Source of the DNA: Crambe crambe
Lineage: Eukaryota; Porifera; Demospongiae; Poecilosclerida; Crambeidae
Assembly: GCA_963924555.1 (NCBI GenBank)
Contig: OZ004584.1
Coordinates: 2,913,001-2,977,000, forward strand
DNA: 64,000 nt
Reading direction: 5' to 3'
A program made the position numbers and the translations under genes. The notes beneath the pieces are model-generated. The model did not search any database and was not told the origin of the DNA. It saw nothing but the letters and a program-made list of their open reading frames with translations. Shown piece after piece: positions 38,888 through 48,457 of this stretch. Each line of letters opens with the position of its first letter. Within the stretch, counting starts at the first letter, position 1.

Positions 38888-40564
38888 CTGCAAAGAGAGA
38901 TGAGTATGATTAAGTACAACCTGAATAGAAATGCTAAGGCTCTGAGTCTTCTTAGACTCTTGCTAGCTACAAAGAGCACTGTATTTTGAGGTCAAAGGTC
39001 TATTCCTGAATCAATAATGTAGATGTAGCCAGTCTAATCGCCAGTTAGACTACATACATTATGTGTAATTATAGTCATTTCTGTTGATTTTCTGGCTTGG
39101 TTAAATTCCTCCCCCCTCTGCAAGCATAAATACAGTGGAACCTTTCTCTAAGATGAGGACACAATAGAAATAACCCCCTCCCATAGTGTTTTTGAAATGA
39201 GGTCAACCTTTCTACAAGGGATGTCCCCATGCAGGCTCCACTTATCAAAATAAACATACACTGCCAAAGGAATGCTCAATGGATTAGTAGTTTCTGTTAG
39301 GGCTAAATGCCGGGCAGGGAGGAAAAGCGGAATGACAGAAATGGCGGAAATAGCAGAAATGGCGGAATCCAAGAAACAAAAGAAAGGTTGTCGGGACTAT
39401 TCATCAATAATTGGTGAGCGAAGCAAGCCACTCTCTGGTCATGTCAACGGAAGCTCAAGATATACATATACATACATCAAAAAATTATCATTGCACATGC
39501 GCTGAACCAATTGCTAAGCGACAACAAACTCATTTTAATGTTGATAAGCAAAAACTAATCTTGTGAATTTGACGATTAGCTACTATAGTATGGAGCCACA
39601 AAGAGAAAAACGGAGACAGAGAAAGAGATAGGAACTAGGCTGGACGAAAAAAATTAGGGGCCTAGCATGTGCCCCTCCCACTGTCACACCCAATAATACA
39701 TGTATACAAAAAAAATGTGTAAACTGCATGTATGTGCATGAGGACATAACTGCTTCGCTCGCCCAACAACACTTTACGAGCGATTCCTAGATATAACATC
39801 ATATAACATCATAGTAGATATTTGGTATGTAAAGTGGCTTTGTGACTTGCAGCAGAGCAGAAATTATTTCAAGGGCTGCCTTTGTGGGTCAAACTGTGGC
39901 CATACTAAATAAACACACATCACAGATGATAACAAACTGAGACTAGGGAATTGCACGTGTTCCATTCATGATGCATGATGCACAGATCAGGTTTCATGTA
40001 GTGTTGTTTGCAACCAAAACAAACACTGATACTACTGAAGGTCACCTGAATATTTCTTGCCATATAACCTGGAGTTATTGGCAATAGTATAGCTAAGAAG
40101 TAGTGGGCAAACTTGATTGCATGCATAGTTGGTGGTGGAGCATAAAATTAATGTGTTTCAGATTAGAGGTGACTGCTTGAACTTCCATGGAAATTGATGC
40201 GTACTTGAAAAACTCTTTCTACTGCATGCATTCACTTGTTGGAAAGGCTATGATTAGCACCCCTTTATCCTATAAGGGAAAAAAATTTTCCATGATGACC
40301 ATTGCTCAAAAAAGTAAGGAGAACAACGGTAGGGAGTGGAAATGGGATCAATCTTTGTTCTGTATATCCAGCCAACAATCCTACATATACATCGGGTAGC
40401 TTCAGATTATAGTGTACGTATATGTAGGGTTTGTTGGCTGGATATACAGAACAAAGATTGATCCCATTTCCATCCATACCCTTACTTCCTTACTTTTTTG
40501 AGCAATGGTCATCCCTACATTTTTTCATTTCACAGAAATGTTTTTTCCCCTTACTTATTCCTGG

Positions 40565-40595
<31 letters not shown>

Positions 40596-43500
40596 GTATG
40601 CATAAATGCAAGAGTTCATTCTTCTATGTGTATGCAGGGACAGAAGTTTCTTGAGATGTATAGTTCTCCAATAGCATAGTAGCCCAATGATTTATCAGTG
40701 AGAAATGTTGAGCTATACTTGGAGTTTGAGGATGCAAATGAATCTGAAATAGAGTCTACCAGTGGATGAACTAAAATCCTAGAGTTTGAGTAGTCTATGA
40801 TCTAGAGCTACCGAGCTTAACTAGCTGAGTAATACATGCGCATGCGTATTATAAAAAAATGGCTTCCAATAATTAAGTTATAGTCATACTGTGCTCCACA
40901 ATGTCTCCTTTTTACATTGACTCTCTTGAGGATTGATGAGTATAAAAGATTGTAAATCATAGCTGTAGTTCGAGAGATATGGTTGTCTAAGAAGAAGAAT
41001 AATGATATAAGAAGAAGAATCCAGTGATTTACCTGCTTGCCGTACTGAAACAGGCTGGTCCTGAAACTTGGTCTGCACATTGTAGTAGGCTCTAGTAGGC
41101 TGGATAATCACCCACAGTAGCTTTTGTTAAGTCTAAGTGGGGAGACTAGAATTCACTTTTGTATTAGTCTATAGGCGGCACGTGCCCCCGTCCCTACATA
41201 GAGAGAGCTACCACTCACTCTGATACTGGTGTATACCAGTCAGTCCCTTAAAGCTTTACACACAGTTCCTTGTACTCCGCTTTTTCTCCCTGCCCCTAAA
41301 TGCCTCAATCCACACACAATTACACACAATTAACCATGGGTTACATAACCAGGATTGGAAATGCAATATAAACTGCCTGGCCACTCTGCTTTGGGCTTGT
41401 GGACATTAATTAATGACATGGGTATCAAGTGTGCAGCCCTGGTGACTTTCTTCGAGCTTACGTGAAAAAGGTACTGAAAATTATAGGAGTCATATCTCAT
41501 ATATGAGGGCACATGGCATGATATGCCACATGCCATGATATGCTCAGCATATCACGGATGACCATTGCTCTACAAAGTAAGGAAACAAGGGTAGGGATGT
41601 AGTTATCTTGTCTATGGTGATCTCTTATGTATAGGTCCAATGAAGGTGGTCTGAATAATAGTGCATGCAACTGTAGGCACTCAACAAAGCTTTGAGCTAA
41701 TAATTTGAACTCTGTAATGATGTAGATCTCTTGCCATTATGAAATAAGTCTTTCCCAATGATGCAGCTACTGAAGAAATAATTATGTGTCAAGTTTCCCC
41801 AGAATATCAGAGAGTACGATAGTACTCTCTAAGTAGGGATGGCACGGATGCTCCATTGGAGTAGTACTAGATATTTTCTTCATAACTCAAGAATACTTAC
41901 CTCCTGCAGCCAGTAACTCCTAACTTGAAGACAGAACACCTTCAATATGCTAAGACTCAAGTATGATGAGCAGAGAACAAAGCAGTATCATTTTACAGCG
42001 ACTTCAAAAATCGCCGTTTTCATCTGGTCGTTCATCATCATCAACAGCATATTTCAGAAATGGTTCATTCAAATGCTATAATTCTTATACCAATCTACTC
42101 AGAAATGACTGCGCTATAATCCTTTACCTTTAAATCGACATGTTCAAAAATAGCACGTCATTTTCCAACGTTAGCTTTCAACCTACAACGAGGCAGACAT
42201 TTTTATGCCCCGCCCCGTAACATGTGATTCTTGGACTTCGACCTCGCAACTGATTAGTGAATCTGTCATTAGCTTTCTCCGAGGCTTTCTCTCTTGATGT
42301 TGGTCTCTCGATGCTCAGAGCGTAAACCCTAGGCACTAGTCTGGTCATGAATCAACCCTTGATGCAACAGTATATCAGGTACATATCAGTAAAGGCCTTA
42401 AAAATTATGTCAATGTATAGATCCTCCAGATCAGTCAGCTCATACAATATTATGATGAAATCTGCAATGAACTACATAGCTACAATACATGAACTATAAC
42501 TTTTGATAGCATCCAGTTGCCTATAATAAAAATTAAAAAATAGAACATTATATCAAAAAAGATGATGAACAAGTAAAGGAAAAAATATTTATTCTAAATA
42601 AAAAGAGAAGTAGGGATGGCTGTGTGCGGTTCAAAAAAGTTCAGCAACAAGAGAGTGAACTTCAGTCAAGTAACCCCTTACCCATCACCAACTATGAGGT
42701 AACTATTCCTACTTCACTCCCTTTTTATCTCATCATGGGAGTGAAGTAGGAATAGTTGGCTCGTAGTTGGTGATGGGTAAGGGGTTACTTGACTGAAGTT
42801 CACTCTCTTGTTGCTGAACTTTTTTGAACCGCACACAGCCATCCCTACTTCTCTTTTTAATAAATATTTTTTTCCTTTATATATATATAACACCACAATG
42901 AATGATTCTACCCACACAAGCCCCCTCAGTGACTTCCCCATCACACACTGCCTGCTGCTGAAGAAAGAGACTAGCCAATGTGGGATAAGCATGCATCAAT
43001 GGTCATGATCACCAAAGTATGTGCAGCTAGCTGAGTGATCATGTCATCACTCATTGTTCAATAGCTAGGCAACCTTGATTATAGGCTTATATAAGGACTA
43101 GGCTTATATAAGTGGATTATAGGACTAGGCTTGCTTTGTTACATATACCTCAATCTTGGCTAAGGAGTTGAACATAAACATGTTGGAGCCCCTCAATTGC
43201 TAGATGACTCACTGCCAAATGACCTTATAATTACTATAGGACAGACATAATTTTTGTAGATTCTAATGCAAAATGCGAGCCACTAGGTGGTCAAATGAGA
43301 GAGTGTCATTTATACGTACTTCCGGTTCTGTCCTTTGTGGTAAGGTTACATCATCATGTAAAGCTTTGTTCATGCTACAATGCTTTGCATTTCCCTAGTA
43401 GTAATGTTTAGCTACGTGCCATACTAACCAGTTAAGTGGAACACTGACAAGAATCCCAGTCCAAATCTTCCCACTTTCAGAGCATCCTTTTCCTTTGAGC

Positions 43501-46500
43501 TCCTGTTAATCTTTGCAAGTGAAATCCAATCCTCTTTCTTGAAGAGAGCATTGTTCCAGGAATAGAGAGCAGGCCCTTGATAGTTATCAAAGTTCTTGAA
43601 CATTGTAGATTTTTGACCATGCTCTCTTGAATCTGTGAGAAAACAGACCTCAGATGCACCAGCATCATCAGCATTTTGAATGAGTTCCTGTCAATATTTA
43701 AAGAACTGGTACATATAGGTGTTTACGTATTCCTGTGAATCTAATATCTGGAATAATGGTGTAGTGAACTGGAAAAACCCTTTACCCAACCACTATTTTA
43801 TGTATGTGTATAATTATATATCACATCATAACATTAATATTTCTTTTGTGCGATCCTTACCATGCACGTGTATCACAATAACTTGATTTTCTGACTACTA
43901 TTGAGTTAGCTAACATTTCAGCCAACATTGGTGACCCCGACGCTACAGAAAAGTATGACAACCTCTGGGGACGAGGCCGAGGCAGCTTCTCTCGCCGCTG
44001 TGAGCGTTAAACTCCCTCCATTCTGGCCATCAGACCCTGAAGTCTGGTTCGCACAAGTTGAGGCACACTTCACAACACGGCGAATTACGACAGAAAAAAA
44101 CAAAGTTTGATCATGTGATAGCCTCTCTTTCTCCTGAGGTAGCTACAGAGGTCCGGGACCTCATTCTCAAGTCCCCTGAGGCCGAGCCATATAGAAAGCT
44201 GAAGAAACAGCTGATCAAACGTACAGCTGCTTCTGAACAACGTCGCCTTTAACAACTCTTCAATGCTGAGGAGCTTGGAGATCGTAAACCCACCCAACTC
44301 CTTTGACGTATGCAGCAATTGGTAGGTGACCGTGCTGGTGCAACTGATGGAGCCTTCCTGCGGGAACTTTTCCTCCAACGGCTACCAGCTAATGTCCGAA
44401 TGGTCCTAGCTTCTACAAATACCACTACCAGTTTGGAAGACATGGCAGAATTAGCAGACAAAATTGTTGAAGTGGCCACACCGGCTATTTCTGCTGTTAC
44501 TAACCCACTAACAAGTGAGCTGGAGCAGCTACGTGCAGAAGTTAGCCGCCTTCAGGCCTCAATCAAGACTCTCACCCGTCAATCTCGCGGTCGCAGCTCT
44601 TCACGAGTGCGTACCTCAAGCCCTGCATCACACCAGAGCTCTTCTGAGCCTACACTGTGCTGGTACCACCAAAAGTTTGGAGAAGGAGCTCAAAAGTGCA
44701 AACCCCCTTGTTCCAGAAATGACCAGTCAAACGGCCAGGCCAGCCACTAGCGGCGACAAGTGTCGCTAGCCTTTCTCCATGTCGCCTATTGTATGTTAAA
44801 GACTGCTCCAATCATCTCACATTCCTTGTAGACACAGGTGCCGAAGTGAGTGTTCTCCCTCCTTCACACACTGACCGTTCTCGTCCACAAGAAGACTTCA
44901 AACTTTCGGCAGTCAACGGTACAGCAATAGCGACATATGGGAAACGATCCCTCACCCTCAACCTTGGACTACGGCGAACGTTTCGCTGGATCTTCATCAT
45001 TGCTGATGTACAGAAGCCCATACTTGGTGCAGATTTTCTGCGCCACTTTGGCCTGTTAGTTGACATTCAGCACAGTCAACTGGTGGATTCCAGTGCGCAA
45101 GTCAATGTACAGTGCCTACTCGCACAGGGTTTATCTCCCACACCCTCCTTACCGACTGATGGCACTTCAGATGACTACCTTTCATTACTGTCCGAGTTTC
45201 CGGATATAACTAAGATACATAATTATAACGACTGTCCAGTTCGACATGACGTCACACATCACATTCCTACAACCGGTCCTCCAGTCTCCTCTCGTGCTCG
45301 GCGTCTCTCCCCAGAGCGTCTCAAGATCGCACGCCGAGAGTTCGAACACATGCTAGAACTAGGAATCATTCGGCCTTCTAGTAGCAGTTGGTCATCTCCA
45401 CTGCATATGGTACCCAAGAAGACGCAAGGCGATTGGCGGCCATGCGGTGATTACAGAGCGCTTAACCGGGTCACAACACCTGACCGTTATCCGATCCCTC
45501 ACATACAGGATTTCTCCGCTTCTCTCCACGGCGCCAAAATCTTCTCCAAAATTGATCTTGTGAGGGCTTACCATCAGCATCCCATCTCATTTTTCTCAAG
45601 AAAACTCAAGCCAGCAGAGAGACGATACAGCACATTCGATCGCGAGTTGCTGGCAGTATACTTGGCCATAAAACACTTTCGCTATTTCCTGGAAGGCCGC
45701 AGTTTTCATGTACTAACTGACCACAAGCCCTTGACTTATGCCCTCTCAGCCCGTGCTGACCGACATTCCCCTCGTCAAGCTAGACACTTGGATTTTATAG
45801 CACAATTCACTACCGATTTAAGGCATGTTAGTGGTATTGATAACTCAGTCGCAGATGCACTGTCCAGGATTGAAGCCAATGCAGTTACTTACTCCACCCC
45901 TCCATTAGTGGACTATCACACTATGGCCAAAGCACAGCAGACCGACCCAGAGTTGACAACTCGACTAAACTCTCCCTCATCCACATCACTAAAATTTGAG
46001 AAGGTTCCACTCTCCACACCAGGAATAACTATTGTGTGTGATATATCTACAGAGGTCAAGCGGCCATTTGTCCCAGCTCCTCTACGCCGTCTGGTATTTG
46101 ACTCCCTGCACTCATTGTCGCACCCTGGCATCAGAGCCACTCAGCACCTCATCACCTCCAAATATGTGTGGCCCAGCATCAAGAAAGATGTCAGGAGTTG
46201 GACAAAAACCTGTATTCCTTGCCAGAGGTCAAAGGTCAACAAACACACTTTTGCTCCTCCAGCAATTTTCAAGCTGCCAACTTCACGTTTTGAAGTCATC
46301 CATATAGACCTTGTTGGCCCCTTACCACCTTCACAGGGACACTCTTACCTTCTCACATGTGTCGACAGATTTACACGGTGGCCAGAAGCCTTCCCTCTCA
46401 CTGATATTACGGCAGACTCAGTGGCTCGGGCATTCGTGCATGGATGGATAGCCAGATATGGAGTACCTGCTACTATCACGACTGACAGGGGTCAACAGTT

Positions 46501-47957
46501 TGAGTCAAATCTCTGGAGCAAGTTGATGCAACTCCTCGGGTCTAGCAGACAATGAACTACAGCATACCACCCCCAAGCCAATGGCATGGTGGAACGTTTC
46601 CACCAACAGTTAAAGGCTGCTTTGAAGTGTCACTCTAGTCCTAACTGGATGGATACACTCCCCTTAGTACTACTGGGGGTGAGAACAGCATTAAAGGAAG
46701 ATCTCAATTGCACCGCCGCTGAATTAGTGTACGGCACTACTCTACGACTACCTGGAGAATTTTTCAATACAACTGTAACACACTCCAACCTAGAACCGGA
46801 TACATATGTTACTCAACTGAAAACTGCGATGCAACAGATACAGGCACCAACTGTACGTGATAACCAACAACACAGAGCCTTTCATGGCAAGGCCCTGGAT
46901 TCCTGTACCCATGTCTTTGTAAGGCATGATGCTACACTTAAACCCCTTCAAGCTCCATATGACGGACCATTTCGAGTTATCACCAAGAGAGACAAACATT
47001 TCACCGTCGAACTCAACGGCAGGAATGACACAGTATCAGTGGACCGGCTCAAACCAGCCTTCATCGATTCCTCTACCACTGTAATAACACCTCAGTCACA
47101 CACTCCCACTCCTCCTGCAAACCCAGTAACTGTTCCTTCCTCCACATCACAACCTCCTATCAGGACCACAAGGTCAGGACGTCACATACACTGGCCAGAT
47201 CGCCTCAATTTGTAATGGTATCGCTCACTGGTCATTCACTGGAGGGGGAGTAATGTAGTGAACTGGAAAAACCCTTTACCCAACCACTATTTTATGTGTA
47301 TCACATCATAACATTAATATTTCTTTTGTGCAATCCTTACCATGCACGTGTATCACAATAACTTGATTTTCTGACTATTATTGAGTTAGCTAACATTTCA
47401 GCCAACAATGGAAATGATACTAAAGTATACTCACTTGAACGAGTAAGGATTTAAAAGACACAGCATGTACATACATAGCAGTATACTATCCAATGGATTG
47501 GACTATAACCATGCTTTACAAAATTTATATTATCATTTAAGATATTCTTAACCACCACTTTTGGCCAGAAATGTATGGTGTATGCTTGACAAAGTTCCTC
47601 TCTATATAACTACCTATGTAAATGCATGTATTATCTATCTAACTTAGAACCTACTAGGTCTTCCAACCATAATCATAATAGCTATAAAGGATAATCTGGA
47701 AGAGCAATCAATTTGGAAGTGATTTCCCTAAGCCTGGTGTGTCACAACATGAAGTGTGCTAGGACGACTGTAGTGAGCTGATTATTAAACAGTCTTGTTC
47801 CACCTTACTGTACCACACCCCCAGACTATACCCACATATGTACCTTCAAGATCTGTCCACCATCTGGATATTCTTGAAGAATTCCAGCTATTTCTTCAGT
47901 GAGTGGTGGTGCCTGAGCACCCACTCCATCTTCACTGTCAGAATCAGAAGAATCCAT
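25680..47957 (-). CDS. Sacsin-like giant HATPase/HEPN protein, copy B
   Basis: Spliced gene, complement of exons 47844-47957, 43429-43687 and 25680-38887. The coding length is 13581 nt, an exact multiple of three (4526 aa). Exon sizes 1 and 2 and both splice phases match copy A. Three Hsp90-like ATPase modules open at residue 39, about 1415 and about 2422. The HEPN domain begins near 4338. As in copy A, no ubiquitin-like or DnaJ domain is seen. Compared with copy A it lacks the DEEGSSSA expansion and has many small in-frame indels. The gene spans 22 kb because of transposons in both introns, yet the exons are undamaged, so it is probably functional. It shares a promoter with the gene at 48458. 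Confidence 0.93.
39075..39311 (+). repeat. Dispersed repeat, left part (split by transposon)
   Basis: Matches the reverse complement of about 15890-16140 in gene A's intron. It continues at 41305 after the inserted element. Confidence 0.75.
39303..39311. repeat. Target-site duplication, left
   Basis: CTAAATGCC; the identical 9 bases are at 41296-41304. The uninterrupted copy in gene A's intron has one corresponding site. Confidence 0.85.
39411..39780 (+). pseudogene. Helitron-like fragment, relative of 17776-18475
   Basis: The left edge 'taattggtgagcgaagc' and the leader up to the ATG at 39590 match the copy in gene A, in opposite orientation. The reading frame [13 protein letters not shown] stops after 13 codons. 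The right edge carries the inverse 'gcttcgctcgcccaac'. Confidence 0.45.
40292..40518. mobile_element. Fold-back MITE nested in the TIR element
   Basis: Arms of about 100 bp. The outer 'gatgaccattgctcaaaaaa' and inner 'ttgttctgtatatccagcca' are repeated in inverse orientation around a short centre. Same family as 15408-15601. Confidence 0.85.
40564..40591 (+). repeat. (CT)n microsatellite
   Basis: About 14 CT units directly downstream of the fold-back element. Confidence 0.95.
41305..41599 (+). repeat. Dispersed repeat, right part, ending in a single MITE arm
   Basis: Continues the repeat split at 39311 and matches the reverse complement of about 15602-15880. It ends in 'ggatgaccattgctc..aagtaaggaaacaagggtaggga', one arm of the fold-back family, without its partner. 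Confidence 0.7.
41809..41830. repeat. Hairpin with paired base changes
   Basis: Stem AGAGAGTAC / GTACTCTCT with loop GATA, followed by 'aagtagggatggca'. It is the relative of the hairpins at 16151 and 17147. The stem differs from those on both strands so that pairing is kept. Confidence 0.8.
41831..42600. other. Gene B-specific intron 2 segment
   Basis: Absent from gene A's intron. No coding signal, known repeat end or RNA gene is recognised. It lies between the hairpin and the fold-back element and may be the body of one of them. Confidence 0.4.
42601..42858. mobile_element. Long fold-back (palindromic) element
   Basis: Two arms of about 120 bp (42601-42720 and 42739-42858) are near-perfect inverted copies around an 18-bp centre. 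The ends read 'aaaagagaagtagggatggc' inward. A weak relative of one arm is near 15061-15110 in gene A's intron. No reading frame of interest. Confidence 0.9.
43429..43687 (-). CDS. Exon 2 of sacsin-like gene B (first ATPase core)
   Basis: 259 nt with the same acceptor and donor as in copy A. It encodes [17 protein letters not shown] through the GRFGLGF lid. The Arg-to-Cys change after SEV is a difference from copy A. Confidence 0.9.
43760..43927 (+). repeat. 5' LTR
   Basis: 168 bp, TGTAGTGAACTGG to CAGCCAACA. It differs from the 3' LTR by one 14-bp indel and two substitutions. Confidence 0.93.
43928..43943 (+). other. Primer-binding site
   Basis: TTGGTGACCCCGACGC directly after the 5' LTR. 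TGG pairs with the CCA end of a tRNA. I do not assign the tRNA. Confidence 0.75.
43953..44750 (+). pseudogene. gag of the LTR element (broken)
   Basis: The capsid-like reading begins [12 protein letters not shown] ('[19 protein letters not shown]'). A frameshift lies in an A-run near 44093-44100, and stop codons lie at about 44250 and 44305. The last part, 44310-44750, is open and ends in '[18 protein letters not shown]', a Cys/His segment found at the gag end of many animal Ty3/Gypsy elements. Confidence 0.85.
44789..47215 (+). pseudogene. pol of the LTR element (internally deleted, one stop)
   Basis: The aspartic protease active site [10 protein letters not shown] is at residue 15. The start of reverse transcriptase follows ('[11 protein letters not shown]', '[10 protein letters not shown]'). 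At about 45575 the frame jumps to RNase H ('[20 protein letters not shown]', 'LTDHKPL'), so the part of RT with the catalytic YxDD motif is missing. Next come the integrase zinc-finger (H, H, CIPCQRS) and core ('[10 protein letters not shown]', 'TDRGQQFES'). A TGA stop at 46553-46555 splits the integrase. The frame resumes at once and runs to 47215. Confidence 0.92.
47241..47250 (+). other. Polypurine tract
   Basis: GGAGGGGGAG three bases before the 3' LTR; plus-strand priming site. Confidence 0.8.
47254..47407 (+). repeat. 3' LTR
   Basis: 154 bp, matching the 5' LTR except for the 14-bp indel and two substitutions, one of them a CG/CA change. Confidence 0.93.
47844..47957 (-). CDS. Exon 1 of sacsin-like gene B
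   Basis: 114 nt from ATG at 47957 to donor AAG|GTACAT; nearly identical to exon 1 of copy A. Confidence 0.88.
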
Positions 47958-48457
47958 GGCAGAATATAAACTGCATGTATGATACAGAGTTAGTCGGTGA
48001 TCAGTAGGTCGGAGAGATCAGCTATTTATTGTGCCAATAGCCAGCCGTCTAGCTAGCGATCGATCATTTGCTTACGGTACAATTAGTTTTATACAGGCTA
48101 GTCTGCCAAGAAATCTACGTCAGATCTATGTCAGACCTACTTCTTCGTGCCGCTGTAGCTATATATTATTCCTTGAGGAACGAATCAGAATTTTCGTGTA
48201 GCTGTCACAGTGTGTGTAAAGGGTGATTCCCCTTAAACAGATGCGCATGCGTACATTATTGCTGAATCAGCAAGCATACAGTGTCGTTGCTTAGTTACGT
48301 AGCATTTAACTAAGGCCCGGCATACGCGCGAGATTCTCTCTCTAGCTGCGCTGCATGTATAATCATTACACTTAACCTTGGCGGCAGAATCACAAAAAGG
48401 AAGGAGCGTAGGATCAGCTTTCTGCGACCAGGTTGTTGTCCTAGTAAGCGTCCAAAT
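47958..48457. promoter_or_regulatory. Bidirectional promoter between sacsin-like B and the 48458 gene
   Basis: The two start codons face away from each other 500 bp apart. The conserved block 48202-48291 holds TGCGCATGCGT (48242-48252, NRF1-like) and TGCTGAATCAGCA (48260-48272, Maf-element-like), at the same mutual spacing as upstream of gene A. Confidence 0.6.

Larger units (their letters stand above)
39312..41295. mobile_element. 1984-bp non-autonomous DNA transposon with terminal inverted repeats
   Basis: The left end GGGCAGGGAGGAAAAGCGGA and the reverse complement of the right end differ at one of 20 positions. Perfect 9-bp target duplications flank the element. Gene A's uninterrupted repeat is the empty site. 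No transposase reading frame is visible. The inside carries a Helitron-like remnant (39411-39780), a fold-back MITE (40292-40518) and a CT microsatellite. Nine-base duplications are typical of Mutator-like elements and eight-base ones of hAT, so the superfamily is open. Confidence 0.8.
43760..47407 (+). mobile_element. Ty3/Gypsy-type LTR retrotransposon, defective
   Basis: 3648 bp in intron 1 of gene B, antisense to the host gene. It has two LTRs starting TG and ending CA, a primer-binding site, a polypurine tract, gag and pol in the order protease-RT-RNase H-integrase, and 4-bp ATGG target duplications (43756-43759 and 47408-47411). This domain order marks Ty3/Gypsy. Most of the reverse transcriptase is deleted, gag has a frameshift and stops, and integrase has a stop, so the copy cannot be autonomous. 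Gene A has the empty site. Confidence 0.95.

Noticed and set aside
39272..39505. 77-codon plus-strand frame across the left end of the TIR element
   Set aside because: It crosses the insertion boundary and has no domain; chance frame.
39312..41295. Composite element as an autonomous Helitron
   Set aside because: The 9-bp duplication and inverted ends fit a cut-and-paste transposon; Helitrons make no target duplication.
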